Shown here: positions 1-6,942 of the stretch, piece by piece
Numbering within the stretch: position 1 is the first letter of the stretch
Layout of the letters: each line of letters opens with the position of its first letter
Source: JAMXLO01 sp035569235
GTDB lineage: Bacteria; Pseudomonadota; Alphaproteobacteria; Acetobacterales; Acetobacteraceae
Length of the DNA: 14,229 nt
Direction: 5' to 3'
NCBI GenBank assembly: GCA_035569235.1
Contig: DATMND010000216.1
Coordinates: forward strand, 1-14,229
Notes under the pieces: generated by a model
What the model saw: the letters and a program-made list of their open reading frames with translations, nothing else
Database searches by the model: none
Told to the model about the DNA's origin: nothing
Translations under genes and position numbers: made by a program

Positions 1-1104
1 GCGGATCTGCATAAGCGGCTCCGCCGCACGCGGTTTCCTGATCAGGCGCCGGGCGAGCCGTGGGCGTATGGCACGAGTGTTGAGTACCTTCGTGGGCTCA
101 CCGAGTACTGGCGCACCGGCTTCGACTGGCGCGCGCAGGAGGCACGGCTCAATGCATTCCCGCAGTTCAAGGCGGCGCTGCACGACATAGATGTGCATTT
201 CCTGCACGTGCCGGGCAAGGGACCGAACCCGTGCCCGCTGCTGCTGATGCATGGCTGGCCCGGCTCGGTATTCGAGTTCCTCGACCTGATCCCGCGTCTT
301 ACCGATCCCGCCAGCTTCGGCGGCGATCCGGCCGACGCGTTCACGGTCGTGGCGCCGTCGTTGCCGGGCTACGGGCTGTCGTTCCGTCCCGGACAGAGGC
401 GCTTCGGCATCGAGGAAATTGCCGACTGCCTGGCCGACCTGATGACCGAGACGCTCGGCTATCGACGCTTCGCCGCGCAGGGCGGCGACTGGGGCGGCAT
501 CACCGCCTCGCGCATGGGTTTCGCGCATCCCGAGAAACTGATCGGCATCCATCTGAACCTGCTTGCGGTCCGCCGGGATATGAACCTGCTGGCGATCCCG
601 TCACCTGAGGAGCGGCAATATCAGGACGAGCTTGCGCATTGGCTGAAGGAGGAGACCGGCTACCAGTGGATCCAGGGCACGCGGCCCCAGACCCTCAGCT
701 TCGGCCTGACCGACTCGCCGGCGGGCCTGGCTGCCTGGATCGTGGAAAAATTCCGCGCCTGGTCCGACTGTGGCGGCGACGTGGAGGCGGCGTTCACCAG
801 GGATCAGTTGCTCGCCAACATCAGCCTGTACTGGTTCACTGGCGCGATCGGCTCGTCGTTCTTCCCATATTACTTCCGCATGCATCGTCCCTGGCCGATC
901 CCCGAGGGCCGCACCATCGATGTGCCGATCGGCTATTGCGAGTTTCCGCGCGAGATACTGCGTGCGCCACGGTCCGTCGCCGCGCACACCTATACCGACA
1001 TCCGCCGCTGGACCGTGATGCCGCGCGGCGGCCATTTCGCGGCGATGGAGCAACCGGAGGCGCTCGCCGCCGAGGTCCGCGCGTTCTTCCGGTCGCTACG
1101 CTGA
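1..1104 (+). CDS. Epoxide hydrolase, alpha/beta-hydrolase fold (5' end missing)
   Basis: Opens epoxides to vicinal diols through a covalent ester on an Asp nucleophile. The frame is open from base 1, so the gene starts outside the window; 367 residues are visible. The start of the visible part (DLHKRLRRTRFPD, then YLRGLTEYWRTGFDWRAQEA) matches the N-terminal epoxide hydrolase domain, so only roughly 15-60 residues should be missing. Counted from base 1, the oxyanion motif HGWPGS begins at His84, the nucleophile is Asp163 in GGDWGG, the likely charge-relay acid is Glu318 in FPREI, and the base is His345 in RGGHFAAMEQP. A Tyr-containing lid segment (GSSFFPYYF) fits the family. An ATG at 193 is internal because the homologous N-terminal domain lies upstream of it. 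The gene converges on the CitE-like gene with only 12 bp between stops. The family is clear; the natural substrate is not. Confidence 0.92.
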   Translation, partial: ADLHKRLRRTRFPDQAPGEPWAYGTSVEYLRGLTEYWRTGFDWRAQEARLNAFPQFKAALHDIDVHFLHVPGKGPNPCPLLLMHGWPGSVFEFLDLIPRLTDPASFGGDPADAFTVVAPSLPGYGLSFRPGQRRFGIEEIADCLADLMTETLGYRRFAAQGGDWGGITASRMGFAHPEKLIGIHLNLLAVRRDMNLLAIPSPEERQYQDELAHWLKEETGYQWIQGTRPQTLSFGLTDSPAGLAAWIVEKFRAWSDCGGDVEAAFTRDQLLANISLYWFTGAIGSSFFPYYFRMHRPWPIPEGRTIDVPIGYCEFPREILRAPRSVAAHTYTDIRRWTVMPRGGHFAAMEQPEALAAEVRAFFRSLR

Positions 1105-1116
1105 GGCCGACGGCGG

Positions 1117-1977
1117 CTACCGTCCCGCCGCTGCCAGGATGCGCTTCGCCAGCTTGTAGTGCGGCCGGTCGATCATCTTGCCGTCGAGTGCGAAGACCCC
1201 CGCGTCCGGGTTCGCCGCAAAGGCCGCATCCACCCGCTCCGCCCAGCGCACGCGCTCTACCGAGGGCGTGAAGGCGGCGTTCGCGATGTCGATCTGGGCC
1301 GGATGGATCAGGATCTTGCCGGCGAAACCATCGGCTGCCGCGGCCTCCGCCTCCCGCCGAAGCCCGTCCGGGTCCCTCGGATCAGGCCAGGGCGTATCGA
1401 TCGCGGGAACGCCGATCGCGCCCGCGGCCACCAGGACCTGGGCGCGGGCCAGGACCACGGGCGCCGGATAGGAGCCGTCAGGGTGCCGCGGGCTGATCCC
1501 CAGATCGGCCGAAAGGTCCTCGGCTCCGAAGCAGATCGCGAGCAGCCGCGACGCCACCCCAGCATAGGCGCCAAGTGTGAACACCGACGCCGCGGTCTCC
1601 GTAACGATCGCCACGACCCCGGTGCTGCCGACTGCAATCCCGTACGCGGTCTCCAGAGCTTCGAGGTGATGGTCAAGAATGCCGAGATCCTCCGGTCCGC
1701 TGCACTTCGGCAGCATCACGGCCGTGGGCCGCGCCGGGACTGCGGCGGCCAGATCGGCCAGATACCACGCAGTGCCGCGCGGGTTCACCCGCACGATCAG
1801 ATCGCGGCCCGGGTGCGCTCTCACCACGTCGGGGACCATGACCCGCGCGGTCGGTTTCGACTGTGCCGCGACGGAGTCCTCGAGGTCCAGGATCACCGCA
1901 TCGGCCGCCGATGCGATCGCCTTCTGCATCTTCCGTTCGGAATCGCCGGGGGCGAACAAGGGGCTGCGCAGTCGCAT
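1117..1977 (-). CDS. HpcH/HpaI aldolase/citrate lyase family protein (CitE-like)
   Basis: A 286-residue TIM-barrel lyase related to CitE, malyl-CoA lyase and CLYBL. These enzymes cleave or form carbon-carbon bonds in 3-hydroxyacyl-CoA or citrate-type substrates using Mg2+. Visible signatures are RSPLFAPGDSERK at 4-16, LDLEDSV at 30-36, RVNPRGT with Arg63 at 63-69, Glu127 in VTETAAS and Asp154 in GAEDLSADLG (the expected metal ligands), and GKILIHPAQI at 220-229. An upstream TTG at 2022 would add 15 residues. The ATG at 1977 is preferred because the family normally begins at RSPLF and a GAGG lies about 9 nt upstream. No citrate lyase alpha or gamma subunit genes adjoin it, so it is probably a stand-alone CoA-ester lyase rather than part of citrate lyase. 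It diverges from livG with a 104-bp gap. The exact substrate cannot be told. Confidence 0.88.
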   Translation of the reverse strand: MRLRSPLFAPGDSERKMQKAIASAADAVILDLEDSVAAQSKPTARVMVPDVVRAHPGRDLIVRVNPRGTAWYLADLAAAVPARPTAVMLPKCSGPEDLGILDHHLEALETAYGIAVGSTGVVAIVTETAASVFTLGAYAGVASRLLAICFGAEDLSADLGISPRHPDGSYPAPVVLARAQVLVAAGAIGVPAIDTPWPDPRDPDGLRREAEAAAADGFAGKILIHPAQIDIANAAFTPSVERVRWAERVDAAFAANPDAGVFALDGKMIDRPHYKLAKRILAAAGR

Positions 1978-1996
1978 CGGATGGCCTCGCGTCCAG

Positions 1997-2011
1997 TGGG
2001 GCCAATCTTGC
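1997..2011 (+). promoter_or_regulatory. Candidate sigma-54 promoter for the liv operon
   Basis: The gap between the divergent CitE-like gene and livG contains TGGGGC, five bases, then TTGC. This resembles the -24/-12 sigma-54 consensus TGGCAC-N5-TTGC, with the two invariant dinucleotides GG and GC correctly spaced and two mismatches in the -24 half. Transcription would begin near 2023, leaving a leader of about 60 nt before livG. Sigma-54 control is common for nitrogen-linked amino acid transport. In GC-rich DNA a match of this quality can arise by chance, and no activator site was recognised. Confidence 0.25.
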
Positions 2012-2064
2012 GCCCCCGGCAACGATATGCAATCAGCGGAGCTAATCAGGAGACTTCAACGATA

Positions 2065-2085
2065 ATGGAAGACGCCCGGGCTTGA
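2065..2085 (+). other. Possible six-codon leader ORF overlapping the livG start
   Basis: An ATG at 2065 opens a six-codon frame (MEDARA) whose TGA at 2083-2085 overlaps the TTG start of livG at 2082 (sequence CTTGAG). An AGGAGA lies about 13 nt upstream of the ATG. Such an arrangement could couple livG translation to the short frame, which would help a weak TTG start. It may equally be chance, since very short frames are common. Confidence 0.2.
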
Positions 2086-2834
2086 GCGACACCATCCTGG
2101 AAACCGTGAACCTGACCCGTGAGTTCGGCGGTTTCGTTGCCGTGGACGACGTGACGCTGAAGGTTCAGGCGGGGACCATTCACGCGCTGATCGGTCCCAA
2201 CGGCGCCGGCAAGACGACCTGCTTCAACCTGCTGACGGCGTTCCTTCCGCCGACGCGCGGTGCGATCAGGTTCAAGGATCGCGACATCACGGGAATGAAG
2301 CCGGCGCAGGTCGCCCGGCTCGGGCTGGTGCGCAGCTTCCAGATATCGGCGGTCTTCCCGCATCTCACGGCGCTGGAGAACGTGCGGCTCGCCCTGCAGC
2401 GCGCGCGCGGCGCAAGCTTCGACTTCTGGCGCTCGGAGAAGGCGCTGCAGGTTTACGACGACAGGGCACGCGAGCTGCTGTTTGACGTTGGGCTGACCGG
2501 CGAGGCCGAAACGGTCGTGACGCAGCTTCCCTACGGGCAGAAGCGCGCGCTGGAGATTGCCACGACACTGGCGCTCGATCCGGAAGTGATGCTGCTCGAC
2601 GAACCGACGGCCGGCATGGGCCATAGCGATGTCGACCGCATCGTCGAGCTGATCCGCCGGATCCGCGGCGGGCGCACGATCCTGATGGTCGAGCACAATC
2701 TGTCCGTGGTGGAGGGGCTGTGCGACATCATCACCGTGCTGACGCGGGGGCGCATCCTGGCGGAAGGCGACTACGCAACGGTTTCGGCGAACCCCGACGT
2801 GATCGCCGCGTATCTGGGGACGCCGAATGCTTGA
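2082..2834 (+). CDS. livG: HAAT-family ABC transporter ATP-binding protein LivG
   Basis: One of the two cytoplasmic ATPases that power a branched-chain-amino-acid-type (HAAT) importer. It is 250 residues, the usual LivG length. It shows Walker A GPNGAGKTT at 38-46, Q-loop Gln87 in SFQIS, a signature region LPYGQKRALEIA at 149-160 (slightly degenerate against the usual LSYG form), Walker B VMLLDEP at 169-175 and the switch His205 in VEHN. The start is TTG: between the upstream in-frame stop at 2043 and 2082 there is no ATG or GTG. GGAAG ends about 10 nt before the TTG and may serve as the ribosome binding site. The stop overlaps livF by 8 bp, implying translational coupling. It is first in the five-gene transport operon. 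Confidence 0.93.
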   Translation: MSDTILETVNLTREFGGFVAVDDVTLKVQAGTIHALIGPNGAGKTTCFNLLTAFLPPTRGAIRFKDRDITGMKPAQVARLGLVRSFQISAVFPHLTALENVRLALQRARGASFDFWRSEKALQVYDDRARELLFDVGLTGEAETVVTQLPYGQKRALEIATTLALDPEVMLLDEPTAGMGHSDVDRIVELIRRIRGGRTILMVEHNLSVVEGLCDIITVLTRGRILAEGDYATVSANPDVIAAYLGTPNA

Positions 2835-3522
2835 GATCAAGGGGCTCAACGCCTGGTACGGCGAGAGCCACGTTCTGCATGGCGCCGAGTTCGAGGTGCG
2901 CGAGGGGGAGGTGGTTACCCTGCTGGGGCGTAATGGCGCGGGCAAGACGACGACCCTGAAGTCCATCATGGGCCTTGTGCCGCGACGCGAAGGCAGCATC
3001 CGCTACCGCGGCGCGGAAATGGTGAACCTGATGCCCAACCAGATCGCGCGCGCAGGGATCGCGCTCTGCCCGGAAGAACGCGGCATCTTCGGCTCCCTCA
3101 GCGTGACCGAGAACCTGATGCTGCCGCCGGTCGTGGCGCCCGGCGGGCTGGACATCGCCACGATCTATACGCTGTTCCCCAACCTGAAGGAACGTGCCAA
3201 CACGGCGCACGGCACGCGGCTTTCGGGCGGCGAACAGCAGATGCTGGCGATCGCGCGAATCCTGCGCACCGGGGCGAAAATGTTGCTGCTCGACGAACCG
3301 ACCGAGGGTCTGGCGCCGGTGATAGTGCAGCAGATCGGCCGCACCGTGCGCGAGATCAAACAGCGCGGGTTCACGGTGCTGCTGGTGGAGCAGAATTTTC
3401 GCTTTGCGCAGACCGTCGCGGACCGGCACTACGTGATGGAACACGGCCAGATCATCGACATGATCCCGAACCACTTGCTCGAGGCCAACATGGGCAAGCT
3501 GCACGAATATCTGGGGGTATGA
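2827..3522 (+). CDS. livF: HAAT-family ABC transporter ATP-binding protein LivF
   Basis: The second ATPase of the importer, pairing with LivG on the inner face of the membrane. It has 231 residues, typical of LivF. It contains Walker A GRNGAGKTT at 34-42, the LivF-type segment CPEERGIFGSLSVTENL near 81-97, a canonical signature LSGGEQQ at 132-138 and Walker B MLLLDEP at 152-158 followed by TEGLAP. The switch position carries Gln189 (VEQN) instead of His, which is usual for LivF and not a sign of decay. It begins inside the end of livG (ATGCTTGA overlap). About 175 bp then separate it from the binding-protein gene, with a large palindrome in that gap. Confidence 0.94.
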   Translation: MLEIKGLNAWYGESHVLHGAEFEVREGEVVTLLGRNGAGKTTTLKSIMGLVPRREGSIRYRGAEMVNLMPNQIARAGIALCPEERGIFGSLSVTENLMLPPVVAPGGLDIATIYTLFPNLKERANTAHGTRLSGGEQQMLAIARILRTGAKMLLLDEPTEGLAPVIVQQIGRTVREIKQRGFTVLLVEQNFRFAQTVADRHYVMEHGQIIDMIPNHLLEANMGKLHEYLGV

Positions 3523-3594
3523 ACCCTGTCAGCGCCAGTTCCGGCCACGCCTCATGCTTCGCCGGCCATGACGGTGGATGTGCGCCTAAGAACT

Positions 3595-3655
3595 TCGTCA
3601 CCCCCGCGAAAGCGGGGGCCCAGCCCCTAGGCCCCCGCTTTCGCGGGGGTGACGA
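3595..3655. repeat. Perfect palindromic intergenic repeat, 26-bp arms
   Basis: Bases 3595-3620 and 3630-3655 are exact reverse complements, separated by a 9-nt loop. The core reads CACCCCCGCGAAAGCGGGGG. Palindromes of this form (CCCGCGAAAGCGGG with flanking GTCA/TGAC) recur between genes in many proteobacterial genomes, so this is probably a dispersed REP/MITE-like element. It lies between livF and the binding-protein gene, about 43 nt before the latter's start. As RNA it would form a very stable hairpin. It lacks a T-tract, so it may act on mRNA processing or stability, letting the binding protein be made at a different level from the ATPases. That role is inferred. Confidence 0.85.
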
Positions 3656-3697
3656 TCTCCGCGGGGGTAACCGCCGCAAATGGAAGGGATTTCCGCC

Positions 3698-4930
3698 ATG
3701 ACAATCTCGCGCCGCGCACTACTCGGAACCGCGACCGCCGCTGCCGCCGTGCCGCTCGTGCGTCCCCGTGCGCAGGGTGCGCCGACCATCAAGATCGGCG
3801 TGCTGAACGATATGTCGGGTCCCTACCTGAACACTGGAGGACCCACCTCGGTGGTCTGCTGCAAGCAGGCGCTGGAGGATTTCGGCGTCTCCGGCAAGGG
3901 CCTCAACGTCGAGGTGATCAACGCCGATCACCAGAACAAGCCCGACCTAGCCGTTTCGATCGCCCGGCAGTGGTACGATCGCGACGGCGTGGACATGATC
4001 CTCGACGTTCCCACATCCTCGGTTGCGCTCGCCGTGCAGGGCGTGACGCGCGAGAAGAACAAGATCTTCCTCGCCTCCGGTCCCGCCACCACGGCGCTGA
4101 CCGGCGAACAGTGCTCGCCCAACTTCGTCCACTGGACCTACGACACCTACATGCTGGCGAAATCGACCGGCGGGGCGATGGTGAAGGCGGGCGGCGACAG
4201 CTGGTATTTCCTCACCGCGGACTATGCGTTCGGCAAGCAGCTGCAGGCCGACACCACGTCCTTCGTGCAGGCCTCGGGCGGCAAGGTGCTTGGCTCGGCG
4301 ACCTATCCGTTCCCCGGCACCTCGGACTTTTCGTCCTTCCTGGTGCAGGCGCAATCGAGCCGTGCGAAGGTGCTCGGGCTGTGCAATGCCGGCGCCGACA
4401 CGGTGAACTCGATCAAGCAGGCGCGCGAGTTCGGCATAAACCAGTCGATGAAACTCGCCGCGCTGCTGATGTTCGTCACCGACGTGCATGCGCTCGGTCT
4501 GGACGTGTCGCAGGGACTGAACCTGACCGAGAGCTTCTACTGGGATTTGAATGATCGCACGCGCGCCTTCACCAACCGGGTGAAGTCGAAGACGCCGAAC
4601 AACTGGCCGAACATGGTCCATGCCGGCTGCTACTCGGCGACGCTGCACTACCTGAAGACGATCGCCGAGATGGGCGCCGCCGATGCCAAGAAGGACGGCG
4701 CGGCGACGGTCGCGCGCATGAAGAAGATGCCGGTGGACGACGACTGCTTCGGCAAGACGCTGATCCGCGAGGATGGGCGCAATCTGACCAACGCCTATCT
4801 GTTCGAGGTGAAGAAGCCGTCCGAAAGCACAGGGCCTTGGGACTACTTCAAGCTGATCGTCACCACGCCTGGCGATCAGGCGTACCGGCCGCTGGCCGAG
4901 GGGCATTGCCCGTTCATCAAAGCCGCCTGA
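3698..4930 (+). CDS. ABC transporter periplasmic substrate-binding protein (HAAT/Peripla_BP_6 type)
   Basis: Captures the ligand in the periplasm and delivers it to LivH/LivM. It is a 410-residue type I periplasmic binding protein. The N-terminus MTISRRALLG plus an alanine-rich stretch is a Tat-like signal peptide (SRRALLG at 4-10), with the mature protein beginning near APTIKIGVLNDMSG. Later segments such as YDTYMLAKSTGGAMVKAGG and SWYFLTADYAFGKQL are typical of the aliphatic-amide/amino-acid/aromatic-acid branch of the family. An in-frame ATG at 3680 is less likely. The ATG at 3698 has a strong GGAAGGGA about 8 nt upstream, and starting there places the twin Arg correctly. It is the third gene of the operon, 31 bp before livH. 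The ligand could be branched-chain amino acids, amides or aromatic acids; the sequence alone does not decide. Confidence 0.92.
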   Translation: MTISRRALLGTATAAAAVPLVRPRAQGAPTIKIGVLNDMSGPYLNTGGPTSVVCCKQALEDFGVSGKGLNVEVINADHQNKPDLAVSIARQWYDRDGVDMILDVPTSSVALAVQGVTREKNKIFLASGPATTALTGEQCSPNFVHWTYDTYMLAKSTGGAMVKAGGDSWYFLTADYAFGKQLQADTTSFVQASGGKVLGSATYPFPGTSDFSSFLVQAQSSRAKVLGLCNAGADTVNSIKQAREFGINQSMKLAALLMFVTDVHALGLDVSQGLNLTESFYWDLNDRTRAFTNRVKSKTPNNWPNMVHAGCYSATLHYLKTIAEMGAADAKKDGAATVARMKKMPVDDDCFGKTLIREDGRNLTNAYLFEVKKPSESTGPWDYFKLIVTTPGDQAYRPLAEGHCPFIKAA

Positions 4931-4961
4931 TCAGGACACGGCGGAGCGGGGAGGGGCGTCA

Positions 4962-5849
4962 ATGATCACGATTTTCGGCATCCCCGGACCGCTGCTGTTC
5001 GGCCAGCTTTTGCTCGGGCTGATCAACGGCGCGTTCTACGCGATGCTGTCGCTGGGGCTTGCGGTGATCTTCGGCATGTTGAACATCATCAACTTCGCGC
5101 ATGGCGCGCTGTTCATGATGGGCGCGTTCGCATCGTGGATGCTGCTGCAATATGCCGGCATCGGCTATTTCCCGGCATTGATCCTGGCGCCGCTGATCGT
5201 CGGGGCGTTTGGCGTCGTGCTGGAACGGACGATCATCAGCCGGCTCTACAAGCTTGACCACCTGTATGGGCTGCTGCTGACGTTCGGGCTTGCGCTGGTG
5301 ATCGAGGGGCTGTTCCGCAACTACTACGGCAGTTCCGGCCTGCCCTATCGCATTCCGGACATCCTGCAGGGCGCGACCGATCTCGGCTTCATGTTCATGC
5401 CGAACTACCGCGGCTGGGTCGTGCTGGCGGCGGCGGTCGTCTGCTTCGCCACCTGGGCGATCATCGAGAAGACCTCGCTCGGCGCCACCCTGCGTGCCGC
5501 CACCGAGAACGCGCCGCTGGTGCAGGCGTTCGGCGTGAACGTCCCCCGCGTCATCACGCTGACCTACGGCGGTGGCGTGGCGTTGGCCGCCTTCGCCGGC
5601 GTGCTGGCCGCACCGATCTACTCGGTGAACCCCAACATGGGCGACAACTTCATCAACACGGTGTTCGCGGTGGTGGTGATCGGCGGCATGGGTTCGATCC
5701 TGGGGTCCATCATCACCGGGTTCGGACTCGGCGTGATCGAGGGTCTCACCAAGGTATTCTATCCGCAGGCCTCCGCCACCGTGGTGTTCTTGGTGATGGT
5801 GATCGTGCTGCTGACCCTGCCGCACGGATTGTTTGGAAGGCGGGCCTGA
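4962..5849 (+). CDS. livH: HAAT-family ABC transporter permease LivH
   Basis: Inner-membrane permease of the importer, 295 residues and highly hydrophobic with about eight predicted membrane segments. Family landmarks are LINGAFYAMLSLGLAVIFGM at 20-39, NFAHGALFMMGAF at 44-56, the cytoplasmic segment LRAATENAPLVQAFGVN at 177-193 and GGMGSILGSI at 241-250, which lies in the region that contacts the ATPases. The ATG at 4962 follows a purine-rich GGGGAGGGG with about 5 nt spacing, which supports this start. The stop is one base before the livM ATG, so the two permeases are almost certainly co-translated. Confidence 0.94.
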   Translation: MITIFGIPGPLLFGQLLLGLINGAFYAMLSLGLAVIFGMLNIINFAHGALFMMGAFASWMLLQYAGIGYFPALILAPLIVGAFGVVLERTIISRLYKLDHLYGLLLTFGLALVIEGLFRNYYGSSGLPYRIPDILQGATDLGFMFMPNYRGWVVLAAAVVCFATWAIIEKTSLGATLRAATENAPLVQAFGVNVPRVITLTYGGGVALAAFAGVLAAPIYSVNPNMGDNFINTVFAVVVIGGMGSILGSIITGFGLGVIEGLTKVFYPQASATVVFLVMVIVLLTLPHGLFGRRA

Positions 5850-5850
5850 C

Positions 5851-6783
5851 ATGTTTGGATTTTCCCGCTCGCAGCAGATTGCCTTCCTGGTGATGCTGGC
5901 CCTGATCGTGCTCTGCCCGTTCGTGCTGTATCCCGTGTTCCTGATGCGGGTGCTGTGCGTGGCGCTGTTCGCCTGCGCGTTCAACCTGATGATCGGCTAT
6001 GTCGGCCTGCTGTCATTCGGCCATGCGGCTTTCTTTGGCATGGGCAGTTACGTCGCCGCCTGGACGATGAAGTTCTGGCATGTCGATGCGGCGATCGCGA
6101 TCATCCTGGGCGGCGCGACGGGCGCCGTGCTGGGCCTTTGCCTGGGGTATTTGGCAATTCGCCGCTCAGGCATCTACTTCGCCATGATCACGCTGGCGCT
6201 GGCGCAGATGGTATATTTCTTCTGCCTCGAGGCGCCGTTCACCGGCGGCGAGGATGGCATCCAGCAGGTGCCGCGCGGCTACCTGTTCGGGTTCATCCCA
6301 CTCGACAACGACATGACGATGTACTGGCTGGTGGCGGCGGTGTTCCTGGGCGGCTTCCTGCTGATCCACCGCATCATCCACTCGCCGTTCGGCCAGGTGC
6401 TGAAGGCGATCCGTGAGAACGAGCCGCGCGCCACGTCGCTCGGCTACCGCACGGATGACTACAAACTGATCGCCTTCGTGCTGTCGTGTATGCTGTCCGG
6501 CGTGGCAGGCGGCACCAAGGCGTTGGTATTCGGCATCGCAACGCTTACCGACGTGCACTACTCCACCTCCGGCGAAGTCGTGCTGACGACGCTTCTCGGC
6601 GGGCTGGGGACGGTGTTCGGACCGGTGATGGGCGCCGTTCTGGTGACCGCGATGGAGAACTACCTGGCCCAGTTCGGCCAATGGGTAACGGTGACGCAGG
6701 GCGCGATCTTCGTGATCTGCGTGCTGGCCTTCCGCCGCGGTGTGATCGGCGAACTTGGCGGTGCGCTGCGGCTGGCGCTGTAG
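5851..6783 (+). CDS. livM: HAAT-family ABC transporter permease LivM
   Basis: The second permease, 310 residues, forming the membrane channel with LivH. It shows the LivM landmark GYVGLLSFGHAAFFGMGSY at 49-67, the cytoplasmic coupling segment LKAIRENEPRATSLGY at 184-199 and GGLGTVFGP at 250-258, among eight to nine hydrophobic stretches. An upstream TTG at 5833 would overlap livH. The ATG at 5851 is preferred because GGAAGG lies 10 nt upstream and it follows the livH stop by one base. It is the last gene of the operon. A strong GC-rich hairpin follows about 60 bp downstream, and the next gene is on the other strand. Confidence 0.94.
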   Translation: MFGFSRSQQIAFLVMLALIVLCPFVLYPVFLMRVLCVALFACAFNLMIGYVGLLSFGHAAFFGMGSYVAAWTMKFWHVDAAIAIILGGATGAVLGLCLGYLAIRRSGIYFAMITLALAQMVYFFCLEAPFTGGEDGIQQVPRGYLFGFIPLDNDMTMYWLVAAVFLGGFLLIHRIIHSPFGQVLKAIRENEPRATSLGYRTDDYKLIAFVLSCMLSGVAGGTKALVFGIATLTDVHYSTSGEVVLTTLLGGLGTVFGPVMGAVLVTAMENYLAQFGQWVTVTQGAIFVICVLAFRRGVIGELGGALRLAL

Positions 6784-6843
6784 CAGCCCCGCGTAACGGC
6801 TGTCCCCACGTGCATCAGGCTAAGCGCTGGCAGGAGCAACATA

Positions 6844-6870
6844 CTCCCCCTCCCGCAAGGGGAGGGGGAG
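6844..6870. terminator. GC-rich hairpin between convergent livM and chemoreceptor genes
   Basis: CTCCCCCTCCC and GGGAGGGGGAG form a perfect 11-bp stem around a 5-nt GCAAG loop. It sits 60 bp past the livM stop and 72 bp past the chemoreceptor stop, where a bidirectional terminator would be expected. There is no clear T-run on either strand (AATTA follows on plus), so it may be a factor-assisted stop or mRNA-stabilising structure. C-rich/G-rich hairpins of this type are also frequent dispersed repeats in alphaproteobacteria. Confidence 0.5.
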
Positions 6871-6942
6871 AATTACACTCCGGCCTGCGCCGCAACGGAT
6901 GGCCGGGACACGGCCGTGACATGAGATGCAGGCGGGCCGGCG

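Noticed and set aside
3519..3701. Short frame spanning the palindrome (PAKAGAQ / PRFRGGDD-type peptide)
   Set aside because: Such peptides are the translated form of this dispersed palindromic repeat and recur as spurious predictions; not a gene.
4959..5984. 341-residue minus-strand open frame over livH
   Set aside because: Composition rich in Gln/His/Asp/Arg is the mirror of hydrophobic codons in livH; no recognisable domain.
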